A stretch of DNA of 64,000 bases, taken from Eubacteriaceae bacterium CHKCI004 (GTDB taxonomy: Bacteria; Bacillota; Clostridia; Lachnospirales; Lachnospiraceae). The stretch is from contig FCNR01000021.1 in NCBI GenBank assembly GCA_900016875.1, forward strand, positions 51,293 through 115,292, in the 5' to 3' direction. The notes under the pieces are model-generated. The model saw nothing but the letters and a program-made list of their open reading frames with translations, did not search any database and was not told the DNA's origin. The translations under genes were made by a program, and so were the position numbers. Of the stretch, positions 26,492 through 35,010 are shown one piece after another. Numbering within the stretch: position 1 is the stretch's first letter; every line of letters begins with the position of its first letter.

Positions 26492-26692
26492 CTACAGAGG
26501 TACTTCTTCATCATATACGATATCAAGGTTTCCGTTTTCTGGTCCCTGCTCTTTCCAGTAGTTCTCATAAAAACTGTCGAAAATACCTGCTACAGATGTA
26601 GCCTTTCCTCCTGTGCTGCCCAAAACACCTCCGAACATAATTAAGGCCATTGCAAGGCAAACTGCAGGTACCATTAACCACTTACGAAACAT
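26492..26692 (-). CDS. Small exported or membrane-anchored protein of unknown function (66 aa)
   Basis: No known family recognised. An N-terminal signal-like or anchor segment (residues 6-27, WLMVPAVCLAMALIMFGGVL) is followed by a 40-residue acidic region ending NGNLDIVYDEEVPL. It has a ribosome binding site (AAGGGAG, about nine bases before the ATG) and its own terminator, both arguing for a real gene. It lies between ddl and the pilus operon without obvious link to either. A peptide precursor or small surface protein are both possible. Confidence 0.6.
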   Translation of the reverse strand: MFRKWLMVPAVCLAMALIMFGGVLGSTGGKATSVAGIFDSFYENYWKEQGPENGNLDIVYDEEVPL

Positions 26693-26851
26693 TGTTCAAC
26701 TCTCCCTTCTGGTATATTTTGAATCCATTTTATATTAAAAATAGTAGCACAGCAACCGCCCTCTGTCAACAATTCCCATTACATTTTACATATTAATCCA
26801 GAGTTTTCCACTCTTTTGAAACGAAAAATGTAATGAACTATGACAATAAAT

Positions 26852-27910
26852 CTAAACGAGCTTTTTCTTAAGCATTCCGGGATTCATAGCATTCGCAAGC
26901 GCAGTCTCTTTTTCTACCTTTCCTTTTCCGCACAAACCTGCCAGATAATAATCCATCGAAAACAAATTATCCGCGACAGAAGAATAAATCATACCGTCGA
27001 TCTGGTGCACTTTACCGTCGCGAATCATATTTTTTATGGCAGTATTCACCGTCATCAGCTCAAAGGCTGGAATACGCCTGCCGTCTGTTCCTGTCACAAG
27101 CTGCTGCGATACCACTGCGTTTAATACGGAAGCCAGCTGTACTGTAATCTGCCGCTGCTGATTAGGCGGAAACACATCAATAATTCGATCCACCGCATTA
27201 GCCGCCCCCACTGTGTGAAGTGTGGAAAACACCAGATGCCCGGTCTCAGCCGCCGTCATGGCAATCTGAATAGTCTCATAATCCCGCATCTCTCCCAGCA
27301 GAATCACATCCGGGCTCTGCCGCAGAGCCGCCCGCAAAGCTGTCTGATAGCTTTCCGTATCAGAGCTTACCTCCCTCTGGCTCACGATACTCTTTTTATG
27401 CCGGTGAAGAAATTCCAGCGGATCTTCCAGAGTAATGATATGACTCTCCCTCGTACTGTTAATTCTGTCAATGAGACATGCCAATGTGGTTGATTTGCCG
27501 CTTCCCGCCGGTCCAGTTACCAGTACCAGCCCCTTTCGGTAATCCGCCAGATTTAAAATAGATGCCGGAATCTCCAGCTCTTCCGGATTGGGAAGCTGAA
27601 ACGCAATGAGACGAATCACTGCTGCCAGAGATCCCCTCTGCTTATATATACTGGCACGAAAACGGGCAAGATTTGCAATAGAGAAGGAGAAATCATCGTC
27701 TCCTTTTTTCTGCAGCTCTTCCAGACTATGGTTAGAAGCCAGGGCATAAATGTCTCTGATAAGCCGTTCTGTCTCTTCCGGCATAACCCTTTCTTCTCCC
27801 ATATGTATCATTTTACCGTTGACCTTACAGGTCAGCGGCAGACCTGCGACAATAAACAGATCTGACGCTCCCTGCGCTGTGGCCTTTTCCAGATATTCCC
27901 GCAATTCCAT
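26852..27910 (-). CDS. pilT: PilT-family type IV pilus ATPase
   Basis: A 352-residue secretion-family ATPase, last gene of a compact pilus operon. Walker A GPAGSGKSTT (about 133-142), the Asp box ITLEDPLEFLH, Walker B VILLGEMRD, the His box TAAETGHLVFSTLHT, and the PilT-specific AIRNLIREG-like AIKNMIRDGKVHQI near the C-terminus are all present. Retraction ATPases of this type power pilus disassembly in other bacteria. No PilB-type extension ATPase is present in this cluster, so here it may serve both directions. GGAGG lies 13 bases before the ATG. Confidence 0.92.
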   Translation of the reverse strand: MELREYLEKATAQGASDLFIVAGLPLTCKVNGKMIHMGEERVMPEETERLIRDIYALASNHSLEELQKKGDDDFSFSIANLARFRASIYKQRGSLAAVIRLIAFQLPNPEELEIPASILNLADYRKGLVLVTGPAGSGKSTTLACLIDRINSTRESHIITLEDPLEFLHRHKKSIVSQREVSSDTESYQTALRAALRQSPDVILLGEMRDYETIQIAMTAAETGHLVFSTLHTVGAANAVDRIIDVFPPNQQRQITVQLASVLNAVVSQQLVTGTDGRRIPAFELMTVNTAIKNMIRDGKVHQIDGMIYSSVADNLFSMDYYLAGLCGKGKVEKETALANAMNPGMLKKKLV

Positions 27911-27935
27911 ACTATTTCATTCGCCTCCGTTTCTA

Positions 27936-28343
27936 TTACTGTTCTCCCTGGTATACATCCAGCGAGCGGTCTGCCTCCCAGTCCTCCGAGGACTGCAGCT
28001 GCCACTGTACCACATCAAAATCTCTCTCTTCGCCGTCTCCTGTCACAACCACAGAAGCGACGAGTATCTGTCCGTCGGATACTTCTTCCTGAAAAGAAAA
28101 CTGTGTGCCGGCGGCCAGATTCTGCTCCTGCGCCTCCTGCATCCGGTCCGCGATCTGCTCCTGTATCCGGTTGGCCGCATCGTAATAAGCCGCTGTGTGG
28201 TCCGCAGCCTTCTGCGACAGCCGCCTGTCCGCCACCGCATTTTCCAGCGACAGCACCGAAAACGTAAGAAGAGCCAGAGTCATAAAAATAAAAATCAGCA
28301 GAGATATCCCCACATTCATAACCGGGATTCCTTTTTTCTTCAT
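27936..28343 (-). CDS. Hypothetical pilus-cluster membrane protein
   Basis: The 135-residue protein has a short positive N-terminus, one hydrophobic segment (about residues 10-32) and a soluble extracytoplasmic domain. It resembles a minor-pilin or PilX-like protein by shape but lacks a clear prepilin peptidase site (no G before FxxxE). It overlaps the preceding pilin-like gene by four bases and is followed by pilT after 25 bp. GGAGG lies seven bases before the ATG. The call rests on topology and position. Confidence 0.65.
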   Translation of the reverse strand: MKKKGIPVMNVGISLLIFIFMTLALLTFSVLSLENAVADRRLSQKAADHTAAYYDAANRIQEQIADRMQEAQEQNLAAGTQFSFQEEVSDGQILVASVVVTGDGEERDFDVVQWQLQSSEDWEADRSLDVYQGEQ

Positions 28344-28885
28344 GAGACGCCTCCTTCCGCTTCCGGACGATATAATCTCAGTGTGAGCTGATAGATGGAT
28401 GACTGACCAGCCGCTGTCTGCGAAACATTTACCTCACCTGCCCCGACAGTCACATTCCACATCTCTCCGTCCTGCTGCCAGGCAGCCGAGATCACATATA
28501 CCCCGTCCTCAGCCCGGCAGATCTTCCAGTTCTCATCGTAATATATGCTGGCTCCGCTCCCGGCGGTCTCCAGTTCCGGAAAATACTGCTGCAATTCCTG
28601 CAAAAAGAACTGGCTGGAGTCATACTGATCAGACTCATCCACATCGCCGGTATTTTGTCCGGTGGCAACGGCCTGCTCTTCGGCATCCTGGTCGGTGCCT
28701 CCCAGTATCTCCGCCACAGAGGAGCACAGCTTCTGCGCCTGAAACAGATTCTCCGCCTCCCGGCTGATGGCATTTGACTTTGCGAAAGCCTGCAGGAACA
28801 CCGCCGTGGTCATGGCAAAAAACGCAATGGCTATCATCAATTCAATTAGAAATAATCCTGATCTGGAATGTCTTCGTATCCTCAT
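28340..28885 (-). CDS. Type IV prepilin-like protein
   Basis: The 181-residue protein has a basic leader and a hydrophobic helix beginning SGLFLIELMIAIAFFAMTTAVFLQAF, with Glu at the fifth position after the Gly-Leu cut site, as expected for a class III signal peptide. The remaining domain is acidic and probably exposed. It starts one base inside the stop of the upstream gene. It may be the major or a minor pilin; no other gene here has a cleaner prepilin signature. Confidence 0.72.
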   Translation of the reverse strand: MRIRRHSRSGLFLIELMIAIAFFAMTTAVFLQAFAKSNAISREAENLFQAQKLCSSVAEILGGTDQDAEEQAVATGQNTGDVDESDQYDSSQFFLQELQQYFPELETAGSGASIYYDENWKICRAEDGVYVISAAWQQDGEMWNVTVGAGEVNVSQTAAGQSSIYQLTLRLYRPEAEGGVS

Positions 28886-29436
28886 TATTCCATCCCTCCG
28901 ACAGATGTTCCACTGCTCTCATAACCATTTTCCGCGGTTTCAGCCGTGGCGGCCACTCCATTTGCCGCGGTCCGGATAAAGACGGTCTCCTCCTGGCCGT
29001 CCGCCGACAGGTCAAACTGCAGCAGGCTTTCTTCGGGTCTGCTCACTGAAAATGTGTCCAGAGCAACCAGCTCCTGCCCACCCTGAAGCCCGGAAAATGT
29101 TTCTTTCTTTGTGAAGAGCTCTTTCAGATATCCGTCTTCCTGATAGATGTAGGAAGCATAACTCTCGCCGTTCACATCTGCTTCAATGACCAGCACCTGC
29201 CGCCCGGACATTTCCTTCACCGTTATTTTGGAAGAGTCTCCGCACTCGCGGACCTTTTCCTGCAGATAGGATACCGCCGTCCGAACCGTATAATTTTCTT
29301 CCAGACCCGCCGCCGTTTTCTCATAAATCCTTGCGCCCTGCAGCACCACCAGCAGCGCGCAGAAACAAAACAGCAGGATAAACAGCAGCGGAAATAAAAT
29401 ATCTATCGTATGTATGCTTCCGCCGTTCTTTTTCAT
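28885..29436 (-). CDS. DUF4860 domain-containing pilus-cluster protein
   Basis: The 183-residue protein has a membrane segment near the N-terminus (about 10-33, HTIDILFPLLFILLFCFCAL), then a soluble domain with TVRTAVSYLQEKVREC and YIYQEDGYLKELF, the pattern of DUF4860 proteins found in Lachnospiraceae pilus operons. Its function is unknown; a minor-pilin-like role is inferred from position. Start and stop codons overlap with the neighbours, supporting translational coupling. Confidence 0.75.
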   Translation of the reverse strand: MKKNGGSIHTIDILFPLLFILLFCFCALLVVLQGARIYEKTAAGLEENYTVRTAVSYLQEKVRECGDSSKITVKEMSGRQVLVIEADVNGESYASYIYQEDGYLKELFTKKETFSGLQGGQELVALDTFSVSRPEESLLQFDLSADGQEETVFIRTAANGVAATAETAENGYESSGTSVGGME

Positions 29437-29762
29437 TTTTCCTCCCGGGACAGCCGCAGCACCCGAACCTGCGGCCGGATATTTTTCGCGACAATCTCAT
29501 AATCCACAATATATTTTTCCTCGTTATAACGCAGCCCGTAATGCTCTTTGAGATACTCGATGCTCTCCGGATACGCGCCCTCCGTCCCGTAGCACAACAC
29601 CGCCGACTGCACCACCGCATTTTCTATGTTTTCCATCTCGGTCTCCTCCGTCACCGAGGAAACCGACTGGATTCCATATAAAAACACAGCTATAAATATA
29701 AGAAAGATGCACACGGACAAAAAAAGCTGCCCGTGTCGGTTCTTTCGGATATACTTTTCCAT
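29433..29762 (-). CDS. Small pilus-cluster membrane protein
   Basis: The 109-residue product has a basic start (MEKYIRKNRHGQ), a hydrophobic helix (about 11-30, QLFLSVCIFLIFIAVFLYGI) and a 75-residue soluble domain (AVLCYGTEGAYPESIEYLKEHYGL). The domain has the look of a pseudopilin, as the Tyr-Pro pair followed by a helix is common in GspG-like proteins. No leader-peptidase glycine is seen. GGGAGGCATAG precedes the ATG. Confidence 0.65.
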   Translation of the reverse strand: MEKYIRKNRHGQLFLSVCIFLIFIAVFLYGIQSVSSVTEETEMENIENAVVQSAVLCYGTEGAYPESIEYLKEHYGLRYNEEKYIVDYEIVAKNIRPQVRVLRLSREEK

Positions 29763-29782
29763 CTATGCCTCCCTGTACAGTC

Positions 29783-30832
29783 TCATCCTATACTGGACAA
29801 TATTCCCATCAGCGGCACCATGACCGACAGAAGGATTCCGCCCACCAGCACGGACAGAATCGCCACCATCGTTGGCTCCAGCACGGAGATAAAGTTCTGA
29901 ATCCGCGCCGTCACCTCGCTGTCCGCCTGCAGCGCAATCTTTTTCAGCGCGCCGTCCGTATCTCCCGTCCTCTCCGCTATGTAAAGCATCCTGCCGTAAA
30001 GGCCGGTCAGCATGCCCGACTGCACAGCCGCCGCGGAAAATGACTCGCCTTCCTCGACGCGCTCCCGGCAGTCCTCCAGTTTCTTCCTCACTTTGTCATC
30101 CCCTTGCAGCAGGGAATCCACCATATGAAAAGCACCGGTATAATCCATACCGCTGCGAAGAGCCATAGACATGCCCGAAGCAAACCGCGCCGTCTGCATC
30201 CGGCTCAGAATCTTCCGGGTTCCAAAGAAACCTCCTGCCATCTTCCTGAAACGCTCCTTGCCCTGCGGCGTGCAGAACAGCCAGAGACATCCGGCAGCCA
30301 GCAGGAAAACAATCAGCAGAATCACTCCATAATATCGGCGGATTCCGATTCCCGCCTGCAGCAGAACAGCCGCCATACCGGTCATCTGTCCGCCCAGCTG
30401 TTCATAAACCTGCGCGAACACCGGCAGCACCTTGACAATCATCACCAGGAAAATGACTAGCATCATGCCAAGCATGAGCAGCGGATAGGTCACGGCGCTC
30501 TTGATGTCCTGGACCATATTTTCCTCGCGCTCATAATAGGCCGCCAGTCCTTCCATGACCTCATCCAGATTACCTGTCTGCTCTCCGATGCGGGCCATCT
30601 GGATCATATAATCCGGAAAAGCTCCGGTCTCCTCCAGCGCATCATAAAAAATGCCTGTCTCGTCCAGATTCCTCTGAATCTCCTCATAAAGCTCCCGAAG
30701 GGGACTCTCCTCCTGTCCGGCGTCCTCCTTCATAATCATAATTCCTTCCGCCGCAGAAATTCCTGATTTCAAAATCATCCCCATCTGCTCGCAGAAAAGA
30801 ATCCTCTCACTGTTTGATAATACTTTTCCCAT
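29783..30832 (-). CDS. pilC: PilC/GspF-type inner-membrane platform protein
   Basis: This 349-residue protein is the membrane platform for pilus assembly, with the duplicated T2SSF domain. The first copy is at about 10-130 (FCEQMGMILKSGISAAEGI, ARIGEQTGNLDEVMEGL) and the second at about 210-330 (FASGMSMALRSGMDYTGAF, YIAERTGDTDGALKKIA). Three to four membrane segments lie at about 108-130, 150-185 and 320-345. It heads the operon that ends with pilT. GAGGATGAAAG precedes the ATG. Confidence 0.92.
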   Translation of the reverse strand: MGKVLSNSERILFCEQMGMILKSGISAAEGIMIMKEDAGQEESPLRELYEEIQRNLDETGIFYDALEETGAFPDYMIQMARIGEQTGNLDEVMEGLAAYYEREENMVQDIKSAVTYPLLMLGMMLVIFLVMIVKVLPVFAQVYEQLGGQMTGMAAVLLQAGIGIRRYYGVILLIVFLLAAGCLWLFCTPQGKERFRKMAGGFFGTRKILSRMQTARFASGMSMALRSGMDYTGAFHMVDSLLQGDDKVRKKLEDCRERVEEGESFSAAAVQSGMLTGLYGRMLYIAERTGDTDGALKKIALQADSEVTARIQNFISVLEPTMVAILSVLVGGILLSVMVPLMGILSSIG

Positions 30833-30941
30833 CTTTCATCCTCAAAGCGGCAAAACCGCGTATCTTCTGTCCGGCGTCCCGCCGATTTCCCTTCCGGCAA
30901 GCCTGCCGCCGCCTTCCGCATTTTCATCAGCCGGACAGCCA

Positions 30942-31622
30942 TCAGGACGCCAGCTCTGAAAACCACTCCAGTATCCTTATCCGAAAGCGTCCCTTTTTTC
31001 CAAAAAGTACCTGACTTTCTTTCCTGGAAAGATCTCTTTCCACGTCTTCTCCGCCCTTTTCTGACAGAGCGGAAGATTCCTCTGCATTATAACATAGTTC
31101 CGGGTAAATTGCACACCACCAGTTATGTCCTTGGGCCGCTCCGATATCCACCCGCAGCGCCTCATAAACGCCCGCCGGGAAGAACATTTTCCCGTACCTG
31201 CGCGCCGGAAATCTCTCCTGCACCACAGACACCCTGACGGCATCTTCGCTGCCGTTTTCCCTAAGGGTTTCCGCCGCCGTCTGCACAATATCGGGAAGCA
31301 TTTTTTCCACCTCCGTTTTCAGTTCCCCGGCACTCTCCGCCCGGTCAGCAGCAGGCCGCAGCACCGCAAGCACCTCGTCCCGCACTTTAAGCTTCAGTTC
31401 CTGCTCCTCCGCCCCGTCTGACGCCGCTCTCACATGAAAGCGCAGCGCGGAATCATAAATCTGAAAATGATTTTCCATATAAATCTGATACAGCAGCACT
31501 GCCGTAAGCAGGAAAAGGATCGCCATGGCTGTGCGGACCATGATTCGAGACGCTGCCACCACCGTACGGGCCACAGCCGCCCGCAGGCGAATTCTGCCCG
31601 CGCAGCTTGTTTTGTCTGTCAT
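30942..31622 (-). CDS. spoIIR: Stage II sporulation protein R
   Basis: SpoIIR is the forespore-made, exported signal that triggers SpoIIGA to process pro-sigma-E in the mother cell. The conserved core is present: LRFHVRAASDGAEEQELKLK, VRDEVL, ERFPARRYGKMFFPAGVYEALRV and HNWWCAIYPELC. One membrane/signal segment lies at about residues 30-50. The start is uncertain. ATG 31622 gives 226 residues, close to the 224 of B. subtilis, but has no clear ribosome binding site; another ATG at 31541 lies just before the signal segment. The upstream frame is open but low-complexity and probably not coding. Confidence 0.88.
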   Translation of the reverse strand: MTDKTSCAGRIRLRAAVARTVVAASRIMVRTAMAILFLLTAVLLYQIYMENHFQIYDSALRFHVRAASDGAEEQELKLKVRDEVLAVLRPAADRAESAGELKTEVEKMLPDIVQTAAETLRENGSEDAVRVSVVQERFPARRYGKMFFPAGVYEALRVDIGAAQGHNWWCAIYPELCYNAEESSALSEKGGEDVERDLSRKESQVLFGKKGRFRIRILEWFSELAS

Positions 31623-31764
31623 ATATTTTATTCTTGCATTTCGTTTTGTCTTTATATTCCATTCCTTTTTTGTATTCCATTTTGTTTTTGCATTCATAGG
31701 AAAAGGATAGACAGAAAATGAGAGCTTTAAACTGCCGGACGGGCAGCGCGGCAAAAAAGAACAG

Positions 31765-31804
31765 AAAACACAAGAAGGAGCACCCGAAACCGGGCCTCCC
31801 TCCT
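31765..31804 (-). terminator. Terminator of the Rpn-family gene
   Basis: On the minus strand GGAGG...CCCGGTTTCGGG...CTCC forms a GC-rich hairpin (31777-31804) followed by TTCTTGTGTTTT. Confidence 0.6.
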
Positions 31805-31871
31805 TTGCAGCCGGAAATGTATTCCGGTCATTGGTATTCATTTTTACAATTATTGTCCTGCAGCTTCCCAC

Positions 31872-32852
31872 TCACTGCTCTGCAGAAGAAAGAATGCTCT
31901 CTGCTGCCAGCCATTTTTCCACCTGGGAGACATCCACCTTCAATACGCTTGCAATCACATCTTCCTCCATTCCGATCCGTGCCATCTCCACCGCGGTTTC
32001 TCTGGCCTTTTTCAACTCTCCGGCCTTTTTGCCCCTGGCTTCTCCCTGGGCTTCTCCCGCCGCAAAGGCTTCTTCCTGCTGTTTTCTTCTGTGAATCGTA
32101 TCGTCAAAAATCACATCCAGCATACTTGTCACCTCCTCCTGTCTGCTGAGAAGATACTCCTTTAAAATATTATGATCTATACAGTATCTGAATAATTCTT
32201 CTGCCGCCTTACTTGTTCTTCCGTACTTTTGAAAAAAATATTTTACCTGCTTTGTAAAAGAAACATACTGGCTTAGAATATCCTTTTCTTTTTTCCCATT
32301 ATATATCATGTGAACGGTCAGTTCAACATCTTTACAGGCGCCGTGGAATATGTGTTCAGAGAGTTTTAGCACCGTCAGTCTGCTTTTGCGCTCCCCTGTA
32401 TAAACTACATATAACTCCGGTATCGGCAAATTCAAATCTTTTGACGAAAACACATCCAGACCATTCTGAACAATATAATTCTTCCAGATTTCTGCCAGAT
32501 ATATGAATATCCGAATTACGATATTCTCGCTCCACGTCGTCTGAGCCTCTATCATAATAAGAAACTTACCGCCTATGTACATGCCCAGATCGTTTCTGAT
32601 GCCATTCGTTATCTCTTTTGTGATAGTCAGATATGAAATATCCGCTTCTGTTGCCGTTGTATCCTCCGGATGCAATATCCGGTATAACTGCAGCGCATAT
32701 TTGGGCTCGAGAAACAGATGTCTGAATACACTGTCTCTCACCGTATGCTTTGGTATCTTGTCGTTATTATCATTTATCGATGCGGTACTTTGTGGATTAT
32801 TTATCTTTTTGTTCAGAATTGTATCTGTATAATCCAAAACTTCACCCCGCAT
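31872..32852 (-). CDS. Rpn family PD-(D/E)XK nuclease / recombination-promoting protein
   Basis: The 326-residue protein matches the Rpn/YhgA-like family, often labelled putative transposase. These are recA-independent recombination-promoting endonucleases in Escherichia coli. The nuclease core is RNDLGMYIGGKFLIMIEAQTTW (Asp, Glu-x-Gln), preceded by RHLFLEPKYALQLYRIL. The C-terminal part has an Ala/Glu/Gly-rich stretch (AFAAGEAQGEARGKKAGELKKA) that varies in length in this family. Base composition just upstream (32853-33000) is much more AT-rich than neighbours, consistent with acquired DNA. The role in this host is unknown. Confidence 0.85.
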   Translation of the reverse strand: MRGEVLDYTDTILNKKINNPQSTASINDNNDKIPKHTVRDSVFRHLFLEPKYALQLYRILHPEDTTATEADISYLTITKEITNGIRNDLGMYIGGKFLIMIEAQTTWSENIVIRIFIYLAEIWKNYIVQNGLDVFSSKDLNLPIPELYVVYTGERKSRLTVLKLSEHIFHGACKDVELTVHMIYNGKKEKDILSQYVSFTKQVKYFFQKYGRTSKAAEELFRYCIDHNILKEYLLSRQEEVTSMLDVIFDDTIHRRKQQEEAFAAGEAQGEARGKKAGELKKARETAVEMARIGMEEDVIASVLKVDVSQVEKWLAAESILSSAEQ

Positions 32853-32999
32853 TTTTTATTTACAATTGCAATTGTATTTTTATTATATAATAAATATCAG
32901 ATTTATCAATACTTTTTTTATAAAAACATTCTTTATTATATATAATCAGGGCTCGCATATTTTTCTGTATAACATGCATATTAATACTTCCATTTTTTA

Positions 33000-33033
33000 A
33001 ATCGGATAGGGGAAGTTCCTTCCCCCTCCGATT
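33000..33033 (-). terminator. Hairpin downstream of the germination operon
   Basis: AATCGGA and TCCGATT pair around an inner GGGGAA/TTCCCC stem, 64 bp after the gerB-C fusion stop. The T run after it is weak (TTTAAAAAATG), so it is only a possible terminator. Confidence 0.4.
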
Positions 33034-33096
33034 AGCGCGATTCGCCGAGCTCATGTCAAAGCCGTTTGCTGTCCGCTGCACATCGGGCGTCTCCCC

Positions 33097-35010
33097 TCAT
33101 TCCGGCAGCCGGTACCCCCGTTTCAGCACCAGCCGTCTCCATTGGATTTTGGTCTGGTAGAGATAAATGTCTTTTTCGCCCCCGGACTTTGCCTTGAGAA
33201 CTTCGATTGGGGTGCGGCAATAGATGCCTCCTTCGCCGGGATTGTTCCATCCAAAAATATGCTGTCCTTCCTGTTCAGTCTGCTCCATGAGGCGGCTGAT
33301 TTCCTGACCGGCAGCGCCTTCGGGAATATTTTTGATGTCAAGAAGTTCTTCAGGGGTCTGGAGGCAGACGGAGAGCAGGACGTTGGGTGACTTCTGCCAG
33401 GAGGCCTCCCATTCTTTTAGAAATGTATCGAGACGCTCCGGATTCCCAATCAATTTCGGTCCCAGAAATATAGTGTCAATATGATTCCATTCCAGAATGC
33501 CTGTCTGCGTTTTGGCAAACTTTTCTTCCATGGCTTCCATATTTTCAGCAGTGAAGTGGATAGTGATACATGGAATACTGTCTTCCTGTGCCTCCATGGA
33601 CGCCAGGTCTGCTGTAGACAGCCAATATTCATATGTTTCTCCACCATCCTCCACATATAGGGATAAAACATAACTTTTTTCTTCCACATCGGCCTGCCTG
33701 CCGCAGCCGGACATGGTAAACATCACCACTAAAACGGCGCCTGCCGCCACAACACGCCGGGGCAGACGACCGCCCGGTTTCCGCAGCAGCGCCAGCAGAG
33801 GCAGCAGAATCAACAGGGGGAAATCAATCCATTTCTTATAAAAAACAAACCATGTGAAAAGCCAGGATCCATCCTGTCCCGCCACAAAACAGGAAATGAG
33901 AAGCATAATGGTTATGACAGCAGCAGTAATGACAGAAACTCTCAGGCGAAGAGTTCTGCCGTCCAGGATTCTGCCGCCAAAGATTTCCTCGCCTATTTTT
34001 CTGCCGTAATACAGATATCCGCTTAAAACGCCCACCAGACAGAGAATCCAGAAGACTGCCAGCAGTATATCAAAACGCTCCAGAAAACCGCCCGGCAGCC
34101 GGATCAGCTGCATTACTTTTATGACAGGCCACGGAGAAGAGGCGGTGAGCTCGCCGCCCAGATTCTCTATGGTCACAAACCAAAGGAGAAGGTTCCAGAT
34201 AAAAACGCCCGCCACCGCGCGCCAGACAAAGGCTTTCCGTTTTTTCCACCAGGGATCCGGAGAAATTTCTTTTCCGCTCTCCAATTCCTCGGGAACAGGT
34301 TCTCTTCCTGCCGCATTTTCTTCGCCCGCTTCCGGTTCTCCGCACGTTTCTCCCTGCTGCGCCCGAGGGCTTTTTTTCGCCCAGAGGTTCTCCGTCACTG
34401 CCGGGACCAGAAAGAGGAGAAACTCCAGCGGCGTGGTGCACAGCAGCAGGAGATATCCGTTGCCCAGCACTGTTGAGACGGCATCCTGAAGCTCTGGCAG
34501 ATGAAATTTTCCTTCCAGTCCCAGAACTGCAAAGAATATCAGTATGACGAACAGACCCGCAATCCACGGAAAAAGCAGTTCCAGAAAACGCGCCCGTTTC
34601 TGCAGGGTTGTCTGGGTACAGTACCAGAGCAGTAATGCGAAAGGCAGAAGTATCATAAAGAGGCTCACGCCCGGCATGTAAATCTGCTGTATGGACAGAC
34701 CGAAAAAGTAAAAAAGCGCCAGAGCGTTTATAAAGAGCCGGAACATGTAGAGGATTCCCAGCCATTTGCTTAATACGAATCCGTATCCGGCGGACATTCC
34801 TGCAGGATTTCTCTTTTCCAGCCTGTGAATCAGCAACAGCAGCCAGGCGGAAAACAAAAATAATAATCCGCCGTAGAGGATAATGGGGAACAACCCTTCC
34901 GACCGGCTGCCAAGCGCCGCTGCCGCCGGAAATGTAAGGCCCGACGCCCCGATTCCCTCTATATATATCATTCTTGTCAGCTGCCGTTTTGAGATTTTAC
35001 TTTCATTCAA
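33097..35010 (-). CDS. Spore germination protein: fused GerAB-type permease and GerAC-type lipoprotein domain
   Basis: A 637-residue fusion of two germinant-receptor subunits. Residues about 1-425 form the B-type, APC-superfamily membrane protein (about ten segments; QLTRMIYIEGIGASGLTFPAA at the start). They are followed by FTMSGCGRQADVEEK at about 432-446, a lipobox-like cysteine motif where a separate C subunit would begin, and then about 190 residues of Ger(x)C-like domain. The motif normally marks lipid attachment, but here it follows a membrane segment inside one chain. It overlaps gerA by four bases, giving a two-gene receptor. The extramembrane linker around 215-270 is unusually charged. 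Confidence 0.85.
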   Translation of the reverse strand: MNESKISKRQLTRMIYIEGIGASGLTFPAAAALGSRSEGLFPIILYGGLLFLFSAWLLLLIHRLEKRNPAGMSAGYGFVLSKWLGILYMFRLFINALALFYFFGLSIQQIYMPGVSLFMILLPFALLLWYCTQTTLQKRARFLELLFPWIAGLFVILIFFAVLGLEGKFHLPELQDAVSTVLGNGYLLLLCTTPLEFLLFLVPAVTENLWAKKSPRAQQGETCGEPEAGEENAAGREPVPEELESGKEISPDPWWKKRKAFVWRAVAGVFIWNLLLWFVTIENLGGELTASSPWPVIKVMQLIRLPGGFLERFDILLAVFWILCLVGVLSGYLYYGRKIGEEIFGGRILDGRTLRLRVSVITAAVITIMLLISCFVAGQDGSWLFTWFVFYKKWIDFPLLILLPLLALLRKPGGRLPRRVVAAGAVLVVMFTMSGCGRQADVEEKSYVLSLYVEDGGETYEYWLSTADLASMEAQEDSIPCITIHFTAENMEAMEEKFAKTQTGILEWNHIDTIFLGPKLIGNPERLDTFLKEWEASWQKSPNVLLSVCLQTPEELLDIKNIPEGAAGQEISRLMEQTEQEGQHIFGWNNPGEGGIYCRTPIEVLKAKSGGEKDIYLYQTKIQWRRLVLKRGYRLPE

